From assembly GCF_900111885.1 (NCBI RefSeq), contig NZ_FOKG01000012.1, positions 171,803 to 235,802 on the forward strand: DNA of 64,000 bases, read 5' to 3'. This document shows positions 7,571-16,317 of the stretch, one piece after another. This DNA is from Amycolatopsis marina. Lineage in GTDB: Bacteria; Actinomycetota; Actinomycetes; Mycobacteriales; Pseudonocardiaceae. Positions within the stretch are counted from its first letter, which is position 1. Each line of letters starts with the position of its first letter. Under the pieces are notes generated by a model, which was not told the origin of the DNA, did no database searches, and worked only from the letters and a program-made list of their open reading frames with translations. A program made the position numbers and the translations under genes.

Positions 7571-8722
7571 TCAGAGCGTGCGGGAGATGATCTCCTTCAT
7601 GATCTCGCTGGTACCGCCGAAGATCCGGGAGATGCGGATGTCGGCCCAGGCCCGCGCGATCGGGTACTCGGTCATGTAGCCGTAGCCGCCGAACAACTGC
7701 AGGCAGTCGTCCACGACCTTGTTGACCCGCTCGGTCGTCCAGAGCTTCGCCATCGCGGCGCCCTGCACGTCGAGTTCACCCCGGAGGTGCCGTTCGATGC
7801 ACTGGTCGAGGAAGGCCCGCGACACCGCGGCCTCGGTCGCGGCCTCGGCGAGGGTGAACTTGGTGTTCTGGAAGTTGAAAACCGGCCTGCCGAAGGCCGT
7901 GCGGTCCTTCGTGTAGGCGATGGTCTGGTCGATGGCCGCCTCCATGCCCGCCACCGCGGTCACCGCGATGATCAGGCGTTCCTGCGGCAACTGCTGCATG
8001 AGCTGGACGAAGCCGAGTCCCTCCTGCTCGCCGAGCAGGTTCTCCGCGGGAACGCGGACGTCGTCGAAGAACAGCTCGGCGGTGTCCTGCCCCTTCAGCC
8101 CGACCTTGTCGAGCACCCGGCCGCGCCGGAAGCCCGGCGTCGAGGTCTCCACCGCGATCAGCGAGACCCCCTGCGCACCGGCGTCCGGGTCGGTCTTCAC
8201 CGCGACCACGACGAGGTCGGCATGAGCGCCGTTGGTGATGAAGGTCTTCGCGCCGTTGATGACGTAGGAATCACCGTCGCGAACGGCGCGGGTCTTGATG
8301 CCCTGAAGGTCGGAGCCGGTACCCGGCTCGGTCATCGCGACCGCGCCGACGAACTCGCCGCTGGCGAACTTCGGCAGCCACTCCCGCTTCTTCTCCTCGT
8401 TCGCGTACGCCAGCAGGTAGTGCGCGACGATGCCGTTGTGCACCGACACGCCCCACGCGCCGTCGCCGGAGCGCGCCTGCTCCTCGTAGAGCACGGCCTC
8501 GTGGGCGAAGGTGCCGCCACCGCCGCCGTACTCCTCGGGGATCGAGATGGCCAGCAGCCCGACTTCGCCGGACTTGGTCCACAGTTCCCGGTCGACCTGC
8601 TTGGCCTCGATCCAGCGCTCCTGGTTCGGCGTCAGTTCCTTCTGGCAGAAGGTCCTCGCGAGATCGCGGAAGTCCTCCAGGTCGTCGTCACTCCACGAGC
8701 TCCGGTGAATCTGCAGCGGCAC
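7571..8722 (-). CDS. Acyl-CoA dehydrogenase
   Basis: An FAD-dependent alpha,beta-dehydrogenase of acyl-CoA esters, 383 residues. AMTEPGTGSDLQG (129-141) is the first family signature and QLFGGYGYMTEYPIARAWAD the second. At the C-terminal position where medium-chain enzymes carry the catalytic glutamate (YEGTS) this protein has FGGTS. The base is therefore probably the glutamate in PQERLIIAV, as in long-chain and isovaleryl-CoA dehydrogenases (inference from family knowledge). The GTG start at 8722 has AGGAGG seven bases upstream; codons further upstream are rejected because they run through the operator region. Divergent from a TetR regulator and followed by the racemase-like gene. Confidence 0.88.
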   Translation of the reverse strand: MPLQIHRSSWSDDDLEDFRDLARTFCQKELTPNQERWIEAKQVDRELWTKSGEVGLLAISIPEEYGGGGGTFAHEAVLYEEQARSGDGAWGVSVHNGIVAHYLLAYANEEKKREWLPKFASGEFVGAVAMTEPGTGSDLQGIKTRAVRDGDSYVINGAKTFITNGAHADLVVVAVKTDPDAGAQGVSLIAVETSTPGFRRGRVLDKVGLKGQDTAELFFDDVRVPAENLLGEQEGLGFVQLMQQLPQERLIIAVTAVAGMEAAIDQTIAYTKDRTAFGRPVFNFQNTKFTLAEAATEAAVSRAFLDQCIERHLRGELDVQGAAMAKLWTTERVNKVVDDCLQLFGGYGYMTEYPIARAWADIRISRIFGGTSEIMKEIISRTL

Positions 8723-8752
8723 GGCGAGCCTCCTGGTTGCGGGCAGTGGAAA

Positions 8753-8788
8753 ACATTCCATCTGGGATGTAAGTTCTAGCCGGAATGT
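8753..8788. promoter_or_regulatory. Candidate TetR operator between acyl-CoA dehydrogenase and tetR
   Basis: ACATTCC at 8753-8759 faces GGGATGT at 8764-8770 (one mismatch), and a further GGAATGT lies at 8782-8788, a perfect partner of the first half-site. The sites occupy the 112-bp divergent promoter region, the usual place for autoregulated TetR operators. Confidence 0.55.
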
Positions 8789-8834
8789 ACAGCCAGGGTC
8801 CGCAGTGGGTAAAGAGCAATGTCAGGAGGGACCT

Positions 8835-9485
8835 GTGACCGACGCCACGGCCGATGACGGGCCGGACCAGCAACTCCCGGCCTCCCGCCCGCCCGGGCAC
8901 CGGACGCAGGCGCAGCGGCGGGCACAGACCCGCGCGGCCCTGCTCGACGCCACCATCGAGTGCCTGGTCGACGTCGGCTACGCGCGAACGTCGATGCAGG
9001 AGATCTGCGCGCGAGCGGGGGTGTCCAAGGGGGCGGTGCAACACCACTTCAACGACAAGGCCGAACTGATGGCGGCGGCCGTCGAGCACCTCACCGACAG
9101 GCTCAAGGCGCAACGCCTCGCGGAGGTGGACGACCTGCCCGCAGGTGCGGAGCGCGTCCGCACCGCGATCGACCTGCTCTGGGAGACGTACTCCGGCACC
9201 CTCTCCACAGCGGTGACCGAACTGTGGGTGGCCGCGCGCACGGACCCCGACCTGCGGGCGGCGATGCGGCCCGTCGACCGGGCGCTGGGCCGTTCGGTGC
9301 TGGAGAACATCGCCACGGTGGCGGGGCCGGTGCCACGGGAGAAGGTCGAGACACTGTTCTGGCTCACCGTCAACCTCACCCGCGGGCTCGCGTTGGACGC
9401 GGAGCTGGGCGGCGACCCCGCCCGGCGCAAGCAACTGCTGGAGGAGTGGAAGCGGATCGCCGTACAGCTCTACACCGGCGACTGA
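8835..9485 (+). CDS. TetR family transcriptional regulator
   Basis: A 216-residue repressor-type regulator. After a disordered 20-residue leader, the DNA-binding domain runs from about residue 26 to 75 with the helix-turn-helix in YARTSMQEICARAGVSKGAV followed by QHHFNDKAELM. The C-terminal ligand/dimer domain is unassigned. The GTG at 8835 was chosen because AGGAGGG lies six bases upstream. It is divergent from the acyl-CoA dehydrogenase/racemase genes with an inverted-repeat operator between them, so it most likely represses those genes and itself, with an acyl-CoA or related lipid as inducer (inference). Confidence 0.85.
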   Translation: MTDATADDGPDQQLPASRPPGHRTQAQRRAQTRAALLDATIECLVDVGYARTSMQEICARAGVSKGAVQHHFNDKAELMAAAVEHLTDRLKAQRLAEVDDLPAGAERVRTAIDLLWETYSGTLSTAVTELWVAARTDPDLRAAMRPVDRALGRSVLENIATVAGPVPREKVETLFWLTVNLTRGLALDAELGGDPARRKQLLEEWKRIAVQLYTGD

Positions 9486-9511
9486 AGCGCACGCGGAAAC
9501 CGCACGACCAC

Positions 9512-9602
9512 CAGCGCCACCGTTTGGGCGGCGGCGGGAGACGGGCGGGCACGACAGCGGCGCGCAGCGCCACCGTTTGGGCGGGGGCGGGAGACGGGCG
9601 GG
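9512..9602. repeat. 38-bp direct repeat, 53-bp period
   Basis: A 38-base unit starting CAGCGCCACCGTTTGGGCGG occurs at 9512-9549 and again at 9565-9602 with one mismatch. It lies just downstream of the tetR stop codon. Three copies of the 9-mer TCCACCCGG follow at 9696-9722. There is no coding potential. Confidence 0.8.
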
Positions 9603-9662
9603 CGGGCCGGTCCGGCCCTCGCCCGGACCGCCCCACCAGTACCAGTAGAGAGGGCGAACCCG

Positions 9663-9678
9663 CCCCGTCATGACGGGG
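9663..9678. terminator. Palindrome CCCCGTCATGACGGGG, probable tetR terminator
   Basis: A perfect 16-bp palindrome about 180 bases after the tetR stop. It has no T-run. A termination role is inferred from position. Confidence 0.35.
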
Positions 9679-9740
9679 CACCGGAAATTCCCTCGTCCAC
9701 CCGGTCCACCCGGTCCACCCGGTTCGTCACCTCCCGCATG

Positions 9741-9797
9741 TGTCTCCCAATGTGGCATTGGGGGACTTGGATGTCCCCAATGCCACATTGGGGACAT
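9741..9797. repeat. Nested palindromic element (CCCAATG / CATTGGG)
   Basis: CCCAATGTGGCATTGGG (9746-9762) and CCCCAATGCCACATTGGGG (9775-9793) are each palindromic with a 3-base loop. They are also inverted copies of one another, extending to about 25-bp arms around TTGGAT. The element could form one long hairpin or two short ones. It looks like a dispersed intergenic palindrome family and ends about 80 bp before the aldehyde dehydrogenase gene. Confidence 0.8.
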
Positions 9798-9876
9798 CCG
9801 CATGGGCTTCACAGCGGGCGTACCGGCGGTATGGTGTACCCATCGGTAACATGTATCGGCAGGGAACGGAGACGGT

Positions 9877-11490
9877 ATGACCAGCACGAGCCCGGTCAGC
9901 GCGGATCAGGCCGGCGGCACGCCAGGCACCATCGGCGGCGTCGACGGCGGGCCCCATTCGTCGCGAGCGGCCGCGCTGGTCGCCCGCGCCGTGGGGGGCA
10001 AGGATTCCGCTCCGGTGACCATGACCTCGCCGTTCACCGGCCTGCCCACGGCCACGCTCCCGCAGGCCACCGACGCCGACGCGAGGGCCGTGTTCCACGA
10101 CGCCCGCGCCGCACAGCGTGCCTGGGCCGCCCGCCCGGTCGCGGAGCGGCAGCGAATCCTGATCCGGCTGCACGACCTGGTGCTCAAGCGGCAGCGCGAG
10201 GTGCTCGACCTCGTCCAGGTCGAGGCGGGCAAGTCCAGGATGGACGCCTTCGACGAGGTCTGTTCCACCGCGCTCGTCGCGGCCTACTACGGCAAGCACA
10301 GCGCGAAGTTCCTCGCGCCCAAGCGCTCGGCGGGCGTCATCCCGCTGCTCACCAAGGCGGGCGTGGTCCGTCACCCCAAGGGCGTCGTCGGGGTCATCTC
10401 GCCATGGAACTATCCCCTCGCACTCACCGCCATGGACGTGCTGCCCGCGCTGATGGCGGGCAACACCGTGGTGCAGAAGCCGGACAACCAGACGGCGCTG
10501 TCCGCGCTGTGGCTGCACGAACTCGCCGAGGAGGCCGGGTTGCCGGCCGGTGTCTGGCAGATCCTGCTCGGCCGCGGCTCCCGTATCGGCGACGCGCTCG
10601 TCGAGGAATCGGACTACCTCTGCTTCACCGGCTCGACCCCCACCGGGAAGAACCTGGCGGCCCAGGTCGCGAGCAGACTGACCAGCTACTCGCTGGAACT
10701 CGGTGGCAAGAACCCGATGGTCGTCCTGCCCGACGCCGACGTGGCGAAGGCGGCCGCGGGTGCCGTCACCGCCTGTTTCTCGTCCGCGGGACAGCTGTGC
10801 GTGTCCGTTGAGCGGATCTACGTGCACGAGAGTATCCGCGCGGAGTTCACCGAGGCGTTCGTGCGGCGCACGGCCGCGCTCCGGCTCGGCTGCACGCTCG
10901 ACTACGGCTCCGACATGGGTTCACTCACCTCGGCCGATCAACTGGAGAACGTGCGCGCCCACGTCGAGGACGCCCGGTCGAACGGCGCCACGGTACTGAC
11001 CGGCGGACGGGCCAGGCCCGACATCGGCCCACTGTTCTACGAGCCAACGGTGCTCACCGACGTGCCGGAGTCGGCGCGGCTGTTCGCCGAGGAGACTTTC
11101 GGCCCCGTCGTGTCGATCTACGGCTACCACGATGTGAACGACGCCGTGGAGCGGGCGAACGACACGGAGTACGGCCTCAACGCCAGTGTCTGGTCCCGGG
11201 ACGGACGGGCTGGCTGGGAGGTCGCCGCCCGGTTGAAGGCGGGCACGGTGAACGTCAACGAGGGCTACGCCGCGACCTTCGGCAGTGTCGGTGTGCCGAT
11301 GGGTGGAATGAAGGAGTCCGGTGTCGGGCGCCGCAACGGGGCCGAGGGGCTGCTCAAGTACACGGAGGCACAGGCCATCGCCATCCAGCGCGGGCTCAAG
11401 CTCCGCCCGTTCCGTGGCATGCCCGCCTCGGTGTGGACCAGGAGCATGACGGCCAGCATGAAACTGCTGCGCCGCCTCCCCGGCCGCTAG
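9877..11490 (+). CDS. gabD2: Succinate-semialdehyde dehydrogenase (NADP+)-type aldehyde dehydrogenase
   Basis: Oxidises succinic semialdehyde (or a similar aldehyde) to the acid. The 537-residue protein has the ALDH signatures SPWNYP (175-180), the active-site glutamate E274 in LELGGKNP and the nucleophile C308 in SSAGQLCVS. Overall it resembles the GabD2 branch of mycobacteria, including the C-terminal tail ending LRRLPGR. An unusually long, glycine-rich N-terminus of about 45 residues precedes the domain. ATG at 9877 has GGAG upstream. It is not in an operon: upstream are palindromic repeats, and the gene converges with the LuxR-type regulator, overlapping it by four bases at GCTAGC. Confidence 0.85.
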   Translation: MTSTSPVSADQAGGTPGTIGGVDGGPHSSRAAALVARAVGGKDSAPVTMTSPFTGLPTATLPQATDADARAVFHDARAAQRAWAARPVAERQRILIRLHDLVLKRQREVLDLVQVEAGKSRMDAFDEVCSTALVAAYYGKHSAKFLAPKRSAGVIPLLTKAGVVRHPKGVVGVISPWNYPLALTAMDVLPALMAGNTVVQKPDNQTALSALWLHELAEEAGLPAGVWQILLGRGSRIGDALVEESDYLCFTGSTPTGKNLAAQVASRLTSYSLELGGKNPMVVLPDADVAKAAAGAVTACFSSAGQLCVSVERIYVHESIRAEFTEAFVRRTAALRLGCTLDYGSDMGSLTSADQLENVRAHVEDARSNGATVLTGGRARPDIGPLFYEPTVLTDVPESARLFAEETFGPVVSIYGYHDVNDAVERANDTEYGLNASVWSRDGRAGWEVAARLKAGTVNVNEGYAATFGSVGVPMGGMKESGVGRRNGAEGLLKYTEAQAIAIQRGLKLRPFRGMPASVWTRSMTASMKLLRRLPGR

Positions 11491-14400
11491 CTGGTGGCAG
11501 CCGGCGCGTTGAGCAGTCCGCGGTCGTAGGCGATCGCGACTGCCTCGGCGCGCCGGTTCGCACCCAGCTTCGCCATCACGCGCGACAGGTGCACGCTCAC
11601 GGTTTTCTCACTGATGTAGAGCGCCGCGCCCACCTGCCGGTTGGTCAGCCCCTGCGCGACCAGTTCCAGCACCGACCGCTCGCGGTCGGTCAGCAGGTCC
11701 ACCACGTCGCGCCGGACCGGTTCCCCGGGCAGGTCCACTCGCGCCCTGCGGGCGAGACCGCCGACCGCGTCCCTGAGCGGAACGGCGCCGAGCCGCTCCG
11801 CCACCTCGGCGGCCAGGGCCAGCTGCTCCGCTGCCGACGCGGTCGCGCCCTGCTCACCGGTGCCCAACAGCGCCTTGGCATACAGCCACCGGCAGACCGC
11901 CTGCTCGTACACCGCCCCGTACCCGAAAGCATCCACCGCCCTCGCCCACCGCGCCGGATCTCCGCCTCCGGCCAGCCCGCTCGCCGCGGCCTCCGCTCTG
12001 GCGAACCAGGCCCGCCCCTCCGGTCCGAGGCTGCCCGACCTTGGCTGGCCGTGTTCGACGCAGCCGCGCGCGTGCTCGATCAGCGCGGTCCCCTCGGCGA
12101 TCGCCGCAGCCTGCTCCGCGGCATCCCCGCGAACGCGGGCGGCAGCGGCCCACGCACTGGCCGCCGTGCAGCCCAGCGCGGCGAGGCGCAGCGCACCGAG
12201 CTGCCACGGCTCGAACTCCTCGAGCCAGCCGATGACCTCCCGCGCCTTCCTGGCCGCACCCGCGTGGTCGCCCTGCCAGCTGGCGAGTTCGATCGACGCC
12301 GCCCCGTACGCCAGCGGGATCCGCAGGTCGTCCCGGCGTTGGGCGCCGATCTCGCTGCTCAGCAGCCGTTCGGCGATGTCGAACCGGCCCTTCGCCACGA
12401 CGATATGCGCCCAGATCACCGACATCCGCGCCGCGACCACACTGGAAACGCCTGCCTCGAGCTGCTGAGCGGGGTCGTCGCACGGCCAGTCGCCGCTGAC
12501 ATAACGCAGGAACAGATGCTGGGATCGGACGGCGAGCCCGAAGGCGCTCCAGCTCAGCCCCGACTCCTCCGCACGTTCGATGCCTCGCCGATACAGGTCG
12601 ATCGCGGACTGGATCTCCGCCTGGTCGTCGAAGCTCATCGCCTGGAAGTACAGCGCCCGCAACTCGACGTTCAGCGCGCCCGCCGCCCTGGCCTTGCCTT
12701 CGGCCTCGTGCAACCGTTTCCTTGCCTCGGCGGCATTTCCCGAAGCGTCGGCGAGCGTGCCAAGTGTGACCAGTGCCGATGCCTCGGCACCGCCCGCCCC
12801 CGCGTCCCTGGCCTCCGCGACTGCCGCCGAGGCACTCGTCAACGCCTCCTCCGGCCGGTCGAGACCGCGCAGGATCTGCGCCCTCGTGGCGAGCACCCAG
12901 GCCCGGGTCACGCCCGAGGCGTCGGCCGCGAACTCCCAGGCCCGCCCGATCGCGTCGTAGGACTCCTCGAACGTGCTCTCCAGCGCCATCAGCGCTTCCG
13001 CGAGCCTGCGCCAGGACTTGGCCGCCCGATCGGCGGACAGGTCGTCGGTCAGCGATTGCACCGCCGACCGCGCGTACGCGATCGCCCGCTCCGGTTCGCC
13101 GGAGGTACCGGCGAAGTAGGAGGCCTCGTGCAACAGCCTCGCCTCGTCGAGCCCCTCCGGCCGGTCGCCGGGTGACACCGCGTCCCAGATCCGCAGCGCC
13201 TGCTCGATGTGCCGCAGCGCCGCCCCGGGCGCGCCCAGCTTCTCCGCCTCTCGCCCGGCCCGGACCGACGCGGCCAGCGCGATCGCGAGGTCGTTGCTCT
13301 CCATCGCGTGGAAGGCCAGGCTGGCGTCACGCCCGCGGCCCTCGGGCTCCGCGGCCAGCCGTGCCGCGTAGGCGCCGTGCATGCGGGAACGCTCTCCCGG
13401 CAGCAGGTCGCCGTAGACCGCTTCCTGCAGCAACGCGTGGCGGAATGCGTAGGAGCCGTCCTCGATCACGAGTACGTGATGCTGCACCGCCTCCCGCAGA
13501 GCCTCCTCCAGCTCCAGCTCGCCGAGCCCGGCGACCTCCATGAGGACGTGGTGCGGCACGGGGCCGTTGGCTACCGCGATAACGCGCAATGCCCTGCGGG
13601 TGTCGGGCGCGAGCCGCTCCAGCCGGTCCAGCAGCACCTCCACCAGCCCGGCGGGCAGTTCCGAACCATCGGAGCAGGACGCGAGCAGTTCCTCGGCGAA
13701 GAAGGGGTTGCCCTGCGAGCGCTCGACGATGCCGGCGAGGACCGAGGGACCGATCGTGCCCTCGGCGAGGGCCTCCACGAATGTTCTGGCCTCCACCGCA
13801 CCGAACGGCGGCAGGTCGACCCGCTCGACCGTGGGCATCCGGACGAGTTCGGCGAGCACCGGCCGCAGCGGATGCCGCCGGTGGACGTCCTCCTCCCGGT
13901 AGCTGGCGACCACGAGCAGTCGCTGGCCGCGCAGCCGGGAGATCAGGAAGGACAGCAGATTGCGGGTCGATCCGTCCGCCCAGTGCAGGTCCTCCACCAG
14001 CAGGACCACCGGGCTGCGCTCGGCGAGTTCGGTCAGTGCCCCGAGCATCGCGTCGAACAGCTGCAACTGGCCGAGGTCCTGTTCGGTGCGAACGCGGTGC
14101 ATCGCCTCCTGGTCGGCCCTGGCCACCGGCTGGTGCTCGGATCCGGCCGCTGTCCCCGCCGGCACGACGGACGTCAGCTGCGGGAGCAGCCTGGCCAGTG
14201 CGGGCCTTGCCGCGAGCACCGCGGCGACCTCCGGCTCCGGCGCCGTGGCGAGCGGGGTGAGTGCCTCCGCGAACGGGAGGTACGGCAGACCGCCCTCCCG
14301 CACGTCCAGGCATCGTCCGGTCAGCACGAGGGCGCCTTTGCCTGCCGCGTACTCACCGAGTTCGGCGAGCAGCCGGGTCTTTCCGACCCCCGCGTCCCCG

Positions 14401-14522
14401 GCCAGCAGGACGGCGCCCGCCTGCCGCTCTTGGGCACGCGAGAAGGCCGCCCGCAACCTGCGCATCTCTGCGTTGCGGGCGACCAGTGGGATTCCGGAAC
14501 CAAGACGGGGCACAAGGTGCAT
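11487..14522 (-). CDS. Large ATP-binding LuxR-family regulator (LAL type)
   Basis: A 1011-residue LAL/MalT-like regulator. The N-terminal AAA/STAND ATPase has Walker A GDAGVGKT at 42-49 and Walker B VVLLVEDLHWADGS around 175-190. A long helical TPR-like middle region follows (about 400-920). The C-terminal LuxR helix-turn-helix is in TDRERSVLELVAQGLTNRQV and ISEKTVSVHLSRVMAKLG. Such proteins act as ligand- and ATP-gated activators of catabolic or secondary-metabolite genes. No clear target is adjacent; the convergent gabD2 is the nearest enzyme gene. ATG at 14522 is used, with only a weak GGTAGG upstream. A 78-residue gene lies just upstream on the same strand. Confidence 0.88.
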   Translation of the reverse strand: MHLVPRLGSGIPLVARNAEMRRLRAAFSRAQERQAGAVLLAGDAGVGKTRLLAELGEYAAGKGALVLTGRCLDVREGGLPYLPFAEALTPLATAPEPEVAAVLAARPALARLLPQLTSVVPAGTAAGSEHQPVARADQEAMHRVRTEQDLGQLQLFDAMLGALTELAERSPVVLLVEDLHWADGSTRNLLSFLISRLRGQRLLVVASYREEDVHRRHPLRPVLAELVRMPTVERVDLPPFGAVEARTFVEALAEGTIGPSVLAGIVERSQGNPFFAEELLASCSDGSELPAGLVEVLLDRLERLAPDTRRALRVIAVANGPVPHHVLMEVAGLGELELEEALREAVQHHVLVIEDGSYAFRHALLQEAVYGDLLPGERSRMHGAYAARLAAEPEGRGRDASLAFHAMESNDLAIALAASVRAGREAEKLGAPGAALRHIEQALRIWDAVSPGDRPEGLDEARLLHEASYFAGTSGEPERAIAYARSAVQSLTDDLSADRAAKSWRRLAEALMALESTFEESYDAIGRAWEFAADASGVTRAWVLATRAQILRGLDRPEEALTSASAAVAEARDAGAGGAEASALVTLGTLADASGNAAEARKRLHEAEGKARAAGALNVELRALYFQAMSFDDQAEIQSAIDLYRRGIERAEESGLSWSAFGLAVRSQHLFLRYVSGDWPCDDPAQQLEAGVSSVVAARMSVIWAHIVVAKGRFDIAERLLSSEIGAQRRDDLRIPLAYGAASIELASWQGDHAGAARKAREVIGWLEEFEPWQLGALRLAALGCTAASAWAAAARVRGDAAEQAAAIAEGTALIEHARGCVEHGQPRSGSLGPEGRAWFARAEAAASGLAGGGDPARWARAVDAFGYGAVYEQAVCRWLYAKALLGTGEQGATASAAEQLALAAEVAERLGAVPLRDAVGGLARRARVDLPGEPVRRDVVDLLTDRERSVLELVAQGLTNRQVGAALYISEKTVSVHLSRVMAKLGANRRAEAVAIAYDRGLLNAPAATS

Positions 14523-14626
14523 TGTGACCTACCGGACCGACAGTTCCGCCACGAATATCGCCGATGGCGTAGACGGCACGGACACCGTCGCCGGTCGGGC
14601 GGCTCTCACCCGGCCGGATTTCCCCC

Positions 14627-14863
14627 TCATGCCGCGCGATCCGTGCGGACGGAATCGGTGTGGTCGTGCACTCCCGTACGCTGTCGTGGCACCGCCACTT
14701 CCCCGTCCGAGCGCGAACTCCCGCCGCTGCCACCGTGCTTCCTGCGCGAGTTGCTCCGGCGCGACGTCACGATGCGCACGAGCCTGCCTGACTTGTGCAT
14801 CTCCTCGGCTCGGTAGGCGGCCTCGGCGCGAACAGCGTCGTACATCATCCGGTCGATGATCAT
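14627..14863 (-). CDS. Small basic hypothetical protein, 78 residues
   Basis: Begins MIIDRMMYDAVRAEAAYRAE, a predicted helix, followed by a lysine/arginine/serine-rich, probably disordered tail. ATG at 14863 has GAGGG upstream. It lies about 100 bases upstream of the LuxR-type regulator in the same direction. I do not recognise a family. Composition of the tail could fit a nucleic-acid-binding or unstructured protein, but this is speculation. Confidence 0.5.
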   Translation of the reverse strand: MIIDRMMYDAVRAEAAYRAEEMHKSGRLVRIVTSRRSNSRRKHGGSGGSSRSDGEVAVPRQRTGVHDHTDSVRTDRAA

Positions 14864-14978
14864 GGTTTCCCTCGTTTCTCCTGCGAGCGCTTCTCGTCTG
14901 CAGCTCACATTCGTCCTGAGGGAACGGTCCCGGCATGGGGTGATCACGCCATGTCCGAGCTCAGCTCGGTCAGCACAC

Positions 14979-15016
14979 CCCTTACCCCGCGGTGTGGCGG
15001 TGCGACGGGGTAAGGG
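14979..15016 (-). terminator. Terminator of the DUF397/XRE transcript
   Basis: CCCTTACCCCG (14979-14989) pairs perfectly with CGGGGTAAGGG (15006-15016), an 11-bp stem ten bases after the DUF397 stop. Confidence 0.7.
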
Positions 15017-15025
15017 AGTAAGGGG

Positions 15026-15244
15026 CTATCCCCTTCCCGGTACCGCCGTCGCCCGGACGACGGCGAGCATCGCGAGCCACCCGGATCGGCCGGTCACCAG
15101 CATTCCCGAGCGCGGGTCCTTGGAATCGCGCAGGGCTGCGCGTCCTTCGTGGAAGGCGACCTCGACGCAGTCGTTGCCGCCACCGCTGTGACTGCTCCTG
15201 CGCCAGATCAGGTCCTCAGGCCCGATGTCCCGCACTGTCCACAC
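15026..15244 (-). CDS. DUF397 domain protein
   Basis: A 72-residue protein with the DUF397 signature: WRRSSHSGGGNDCVEVAF, then LRDSKDPRSGMLV and W at the end of the domain. Such proteins are encoded next to XRE/DUF5753 regulators in actinomycetes, as in the Streptomyces WhiJ and AbaA loci, where the pair influences development and antibiotic production (established for a few loci). GTG at 15244 is preceded by GGAG and overlaps the 3' end of the regulator gene, implying coupled translation. It is the last gene before a strong terminator. Confidence 0.85.
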   Translation of the reverse strand: MWTVRDIGPEDLIWRRSSHSGGGNDCVEVAFHEGRAALRDSKDPRSGMLVTGRSGWLAMLAVVRATAVPGRG

Positions 15245-16121
15245 TGTCCCTGCTCCTTGTCTCGCCACCGATCGCCGACACCCGCCGGACCGCGGCCGCG
15301 ATCACGTCGATCGTGTCGTCGGGTTTGAGCGCGGCGGCGCGTAGGTGATCGAACATGAGTGAGTAGCGACGCACGTCGTCCGGCATCTCCAGATACGAAC
15401 CGCCGGACGTGCTGTCCACGTACACGACGTCCGGGTCCGCCTGCTCCGGGAAACCGAGAATCAGGAACGGGCCCTCCATCCCGGGGTGAGCCCCGGCCGA
15501 GAAGGGCACGACCTGGATCGTGACGTGCGGGAGTTCGGCCAGTACGAGCAGCTGCTCGAGCTGCTCGGCCAGCACGTCGGGGCCGCCGACCATGCGGTGC
15601 AGGACGGCTTCGTCGATCACGGCCCAGTACTCCGGCGGCGCCGGGTCGGCGAGCAACTGCTGACGCGCCTTCCGTGCCGCGACACGCCGCTGGATCTCGG
15701 CCTCCTCCGCGTCGGGCCGCATGGCCCTGATGACGGTGCGGGTGTAGCGCTCGGTCTGCAACAGCCCCGGCACCAGGAGCGCCTGGAACGCGCGCAACGA
15801 GCTGGCGTCCGCCTCGAGCCCGACGAACGCCCCGGTGAACACCTCGTTGTAGGCGTGCCACCAGCCCCGCTTGCGCGCCTCGCGGGCGAGCTGGACCAGG
15901 GCATCCCGCTCATCCCCACCGAGGCCGTAGAGCTCCAGCAGATCGCGCGCGTCACGCGGCGTCACGCCTACGTGCCCAGTCTCGATCCGGCTGATCTTGG
16001 ACGCCGAACACTCGAGCTTCTCGCCGACCTCGTCGATCGTGAGCTCGGCCGCCTCCCGCAGTCTGCGCAGTTCGGCGGCCAGTCTGCGGCGGCGGACGGT
16101 CGGCCCCTGAGCACGTGTCAC
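15216..16121 (-). CDS. XRE family regulator with DUF5753 domain (WhiJ-like)
   Basis: A 301-residue DNA-binding protein. The N-terminal Cro/C1-type helix-turn-helix spans about residues 10-65 (LTIDEVGEKLECSASKISRI). The rest is the DUF5753 domain, recognisable by FQALLVPGLLQTERYTRTVI and VVYVDSTSGGSYLE. GTG at 16121 follows GGAAGGAAC. It is paired with the overlapping DUF397 gene, the typical WhiJ-like arrangement. In the studied Streptomyces cases the regulator represses developmental genes and the small protein relieves it. Here targets are unknown. Confidence 0.88.
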   Translation of the reverse strand: MTRAQGPTVRRRRLAAELRRLREAAELTIDEVGEKLECSASKISRIETGHVGVTPRDARDLLELYGLGGDERDALVQLAREARKRGWWHAYNEVFTGAFVGLEADASSLRAFQALLVPGLLQTERYTRTVIRAMRPDAEEAEIQRRVAARKARQQLLADPAPPEYWAVIDEAVLHRMVGGPDVLAEQLEQLLVLAELPHVTIQVVPFSAGAHPGMEGPFLILGFPEQADPDVVYVDSTSGGSYLEMPDDVRRYSLMFDHLRAAALKPDDTIDVIAAAVRRVSAIGGETRSRDSVDSAGHRA

Positions 16122-16317
16122 GGAGTTCCTTCCCCGTCCGATCGATCGTGAATACACCTCACCGCCCGCCACAATAACCAGAGCGCTCCGCAATCGGTGA
16201 AACGTTCACCGCCCCGCACGCTGCTCCGGTGTGACCGATCCGCGGACTGCGCGAGGCAGAGTGCCGGGGTAGGCTCGTTTCGTCACTGTCGGTAGTCAGT
16301 CTGCACGGAGCGGAGGC

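Noticed and set aside
6092..8779. An 895-codon open frame on the plus strand
   Set aside because: It lies antisense to the racemase-like and acyl-CoA dehydrogenase genes. It is an Arg/His/Gly-rich artefact of high GC content, with no motif and no ribosome binding site.
11433..14816. Long plus-strand frames (up to 580 codons) opposite the LuxR-type regulator
   Set aside because: The minus-strand protein has Walker motifs and a LuxR domain. The plus frames have shadow composition only.
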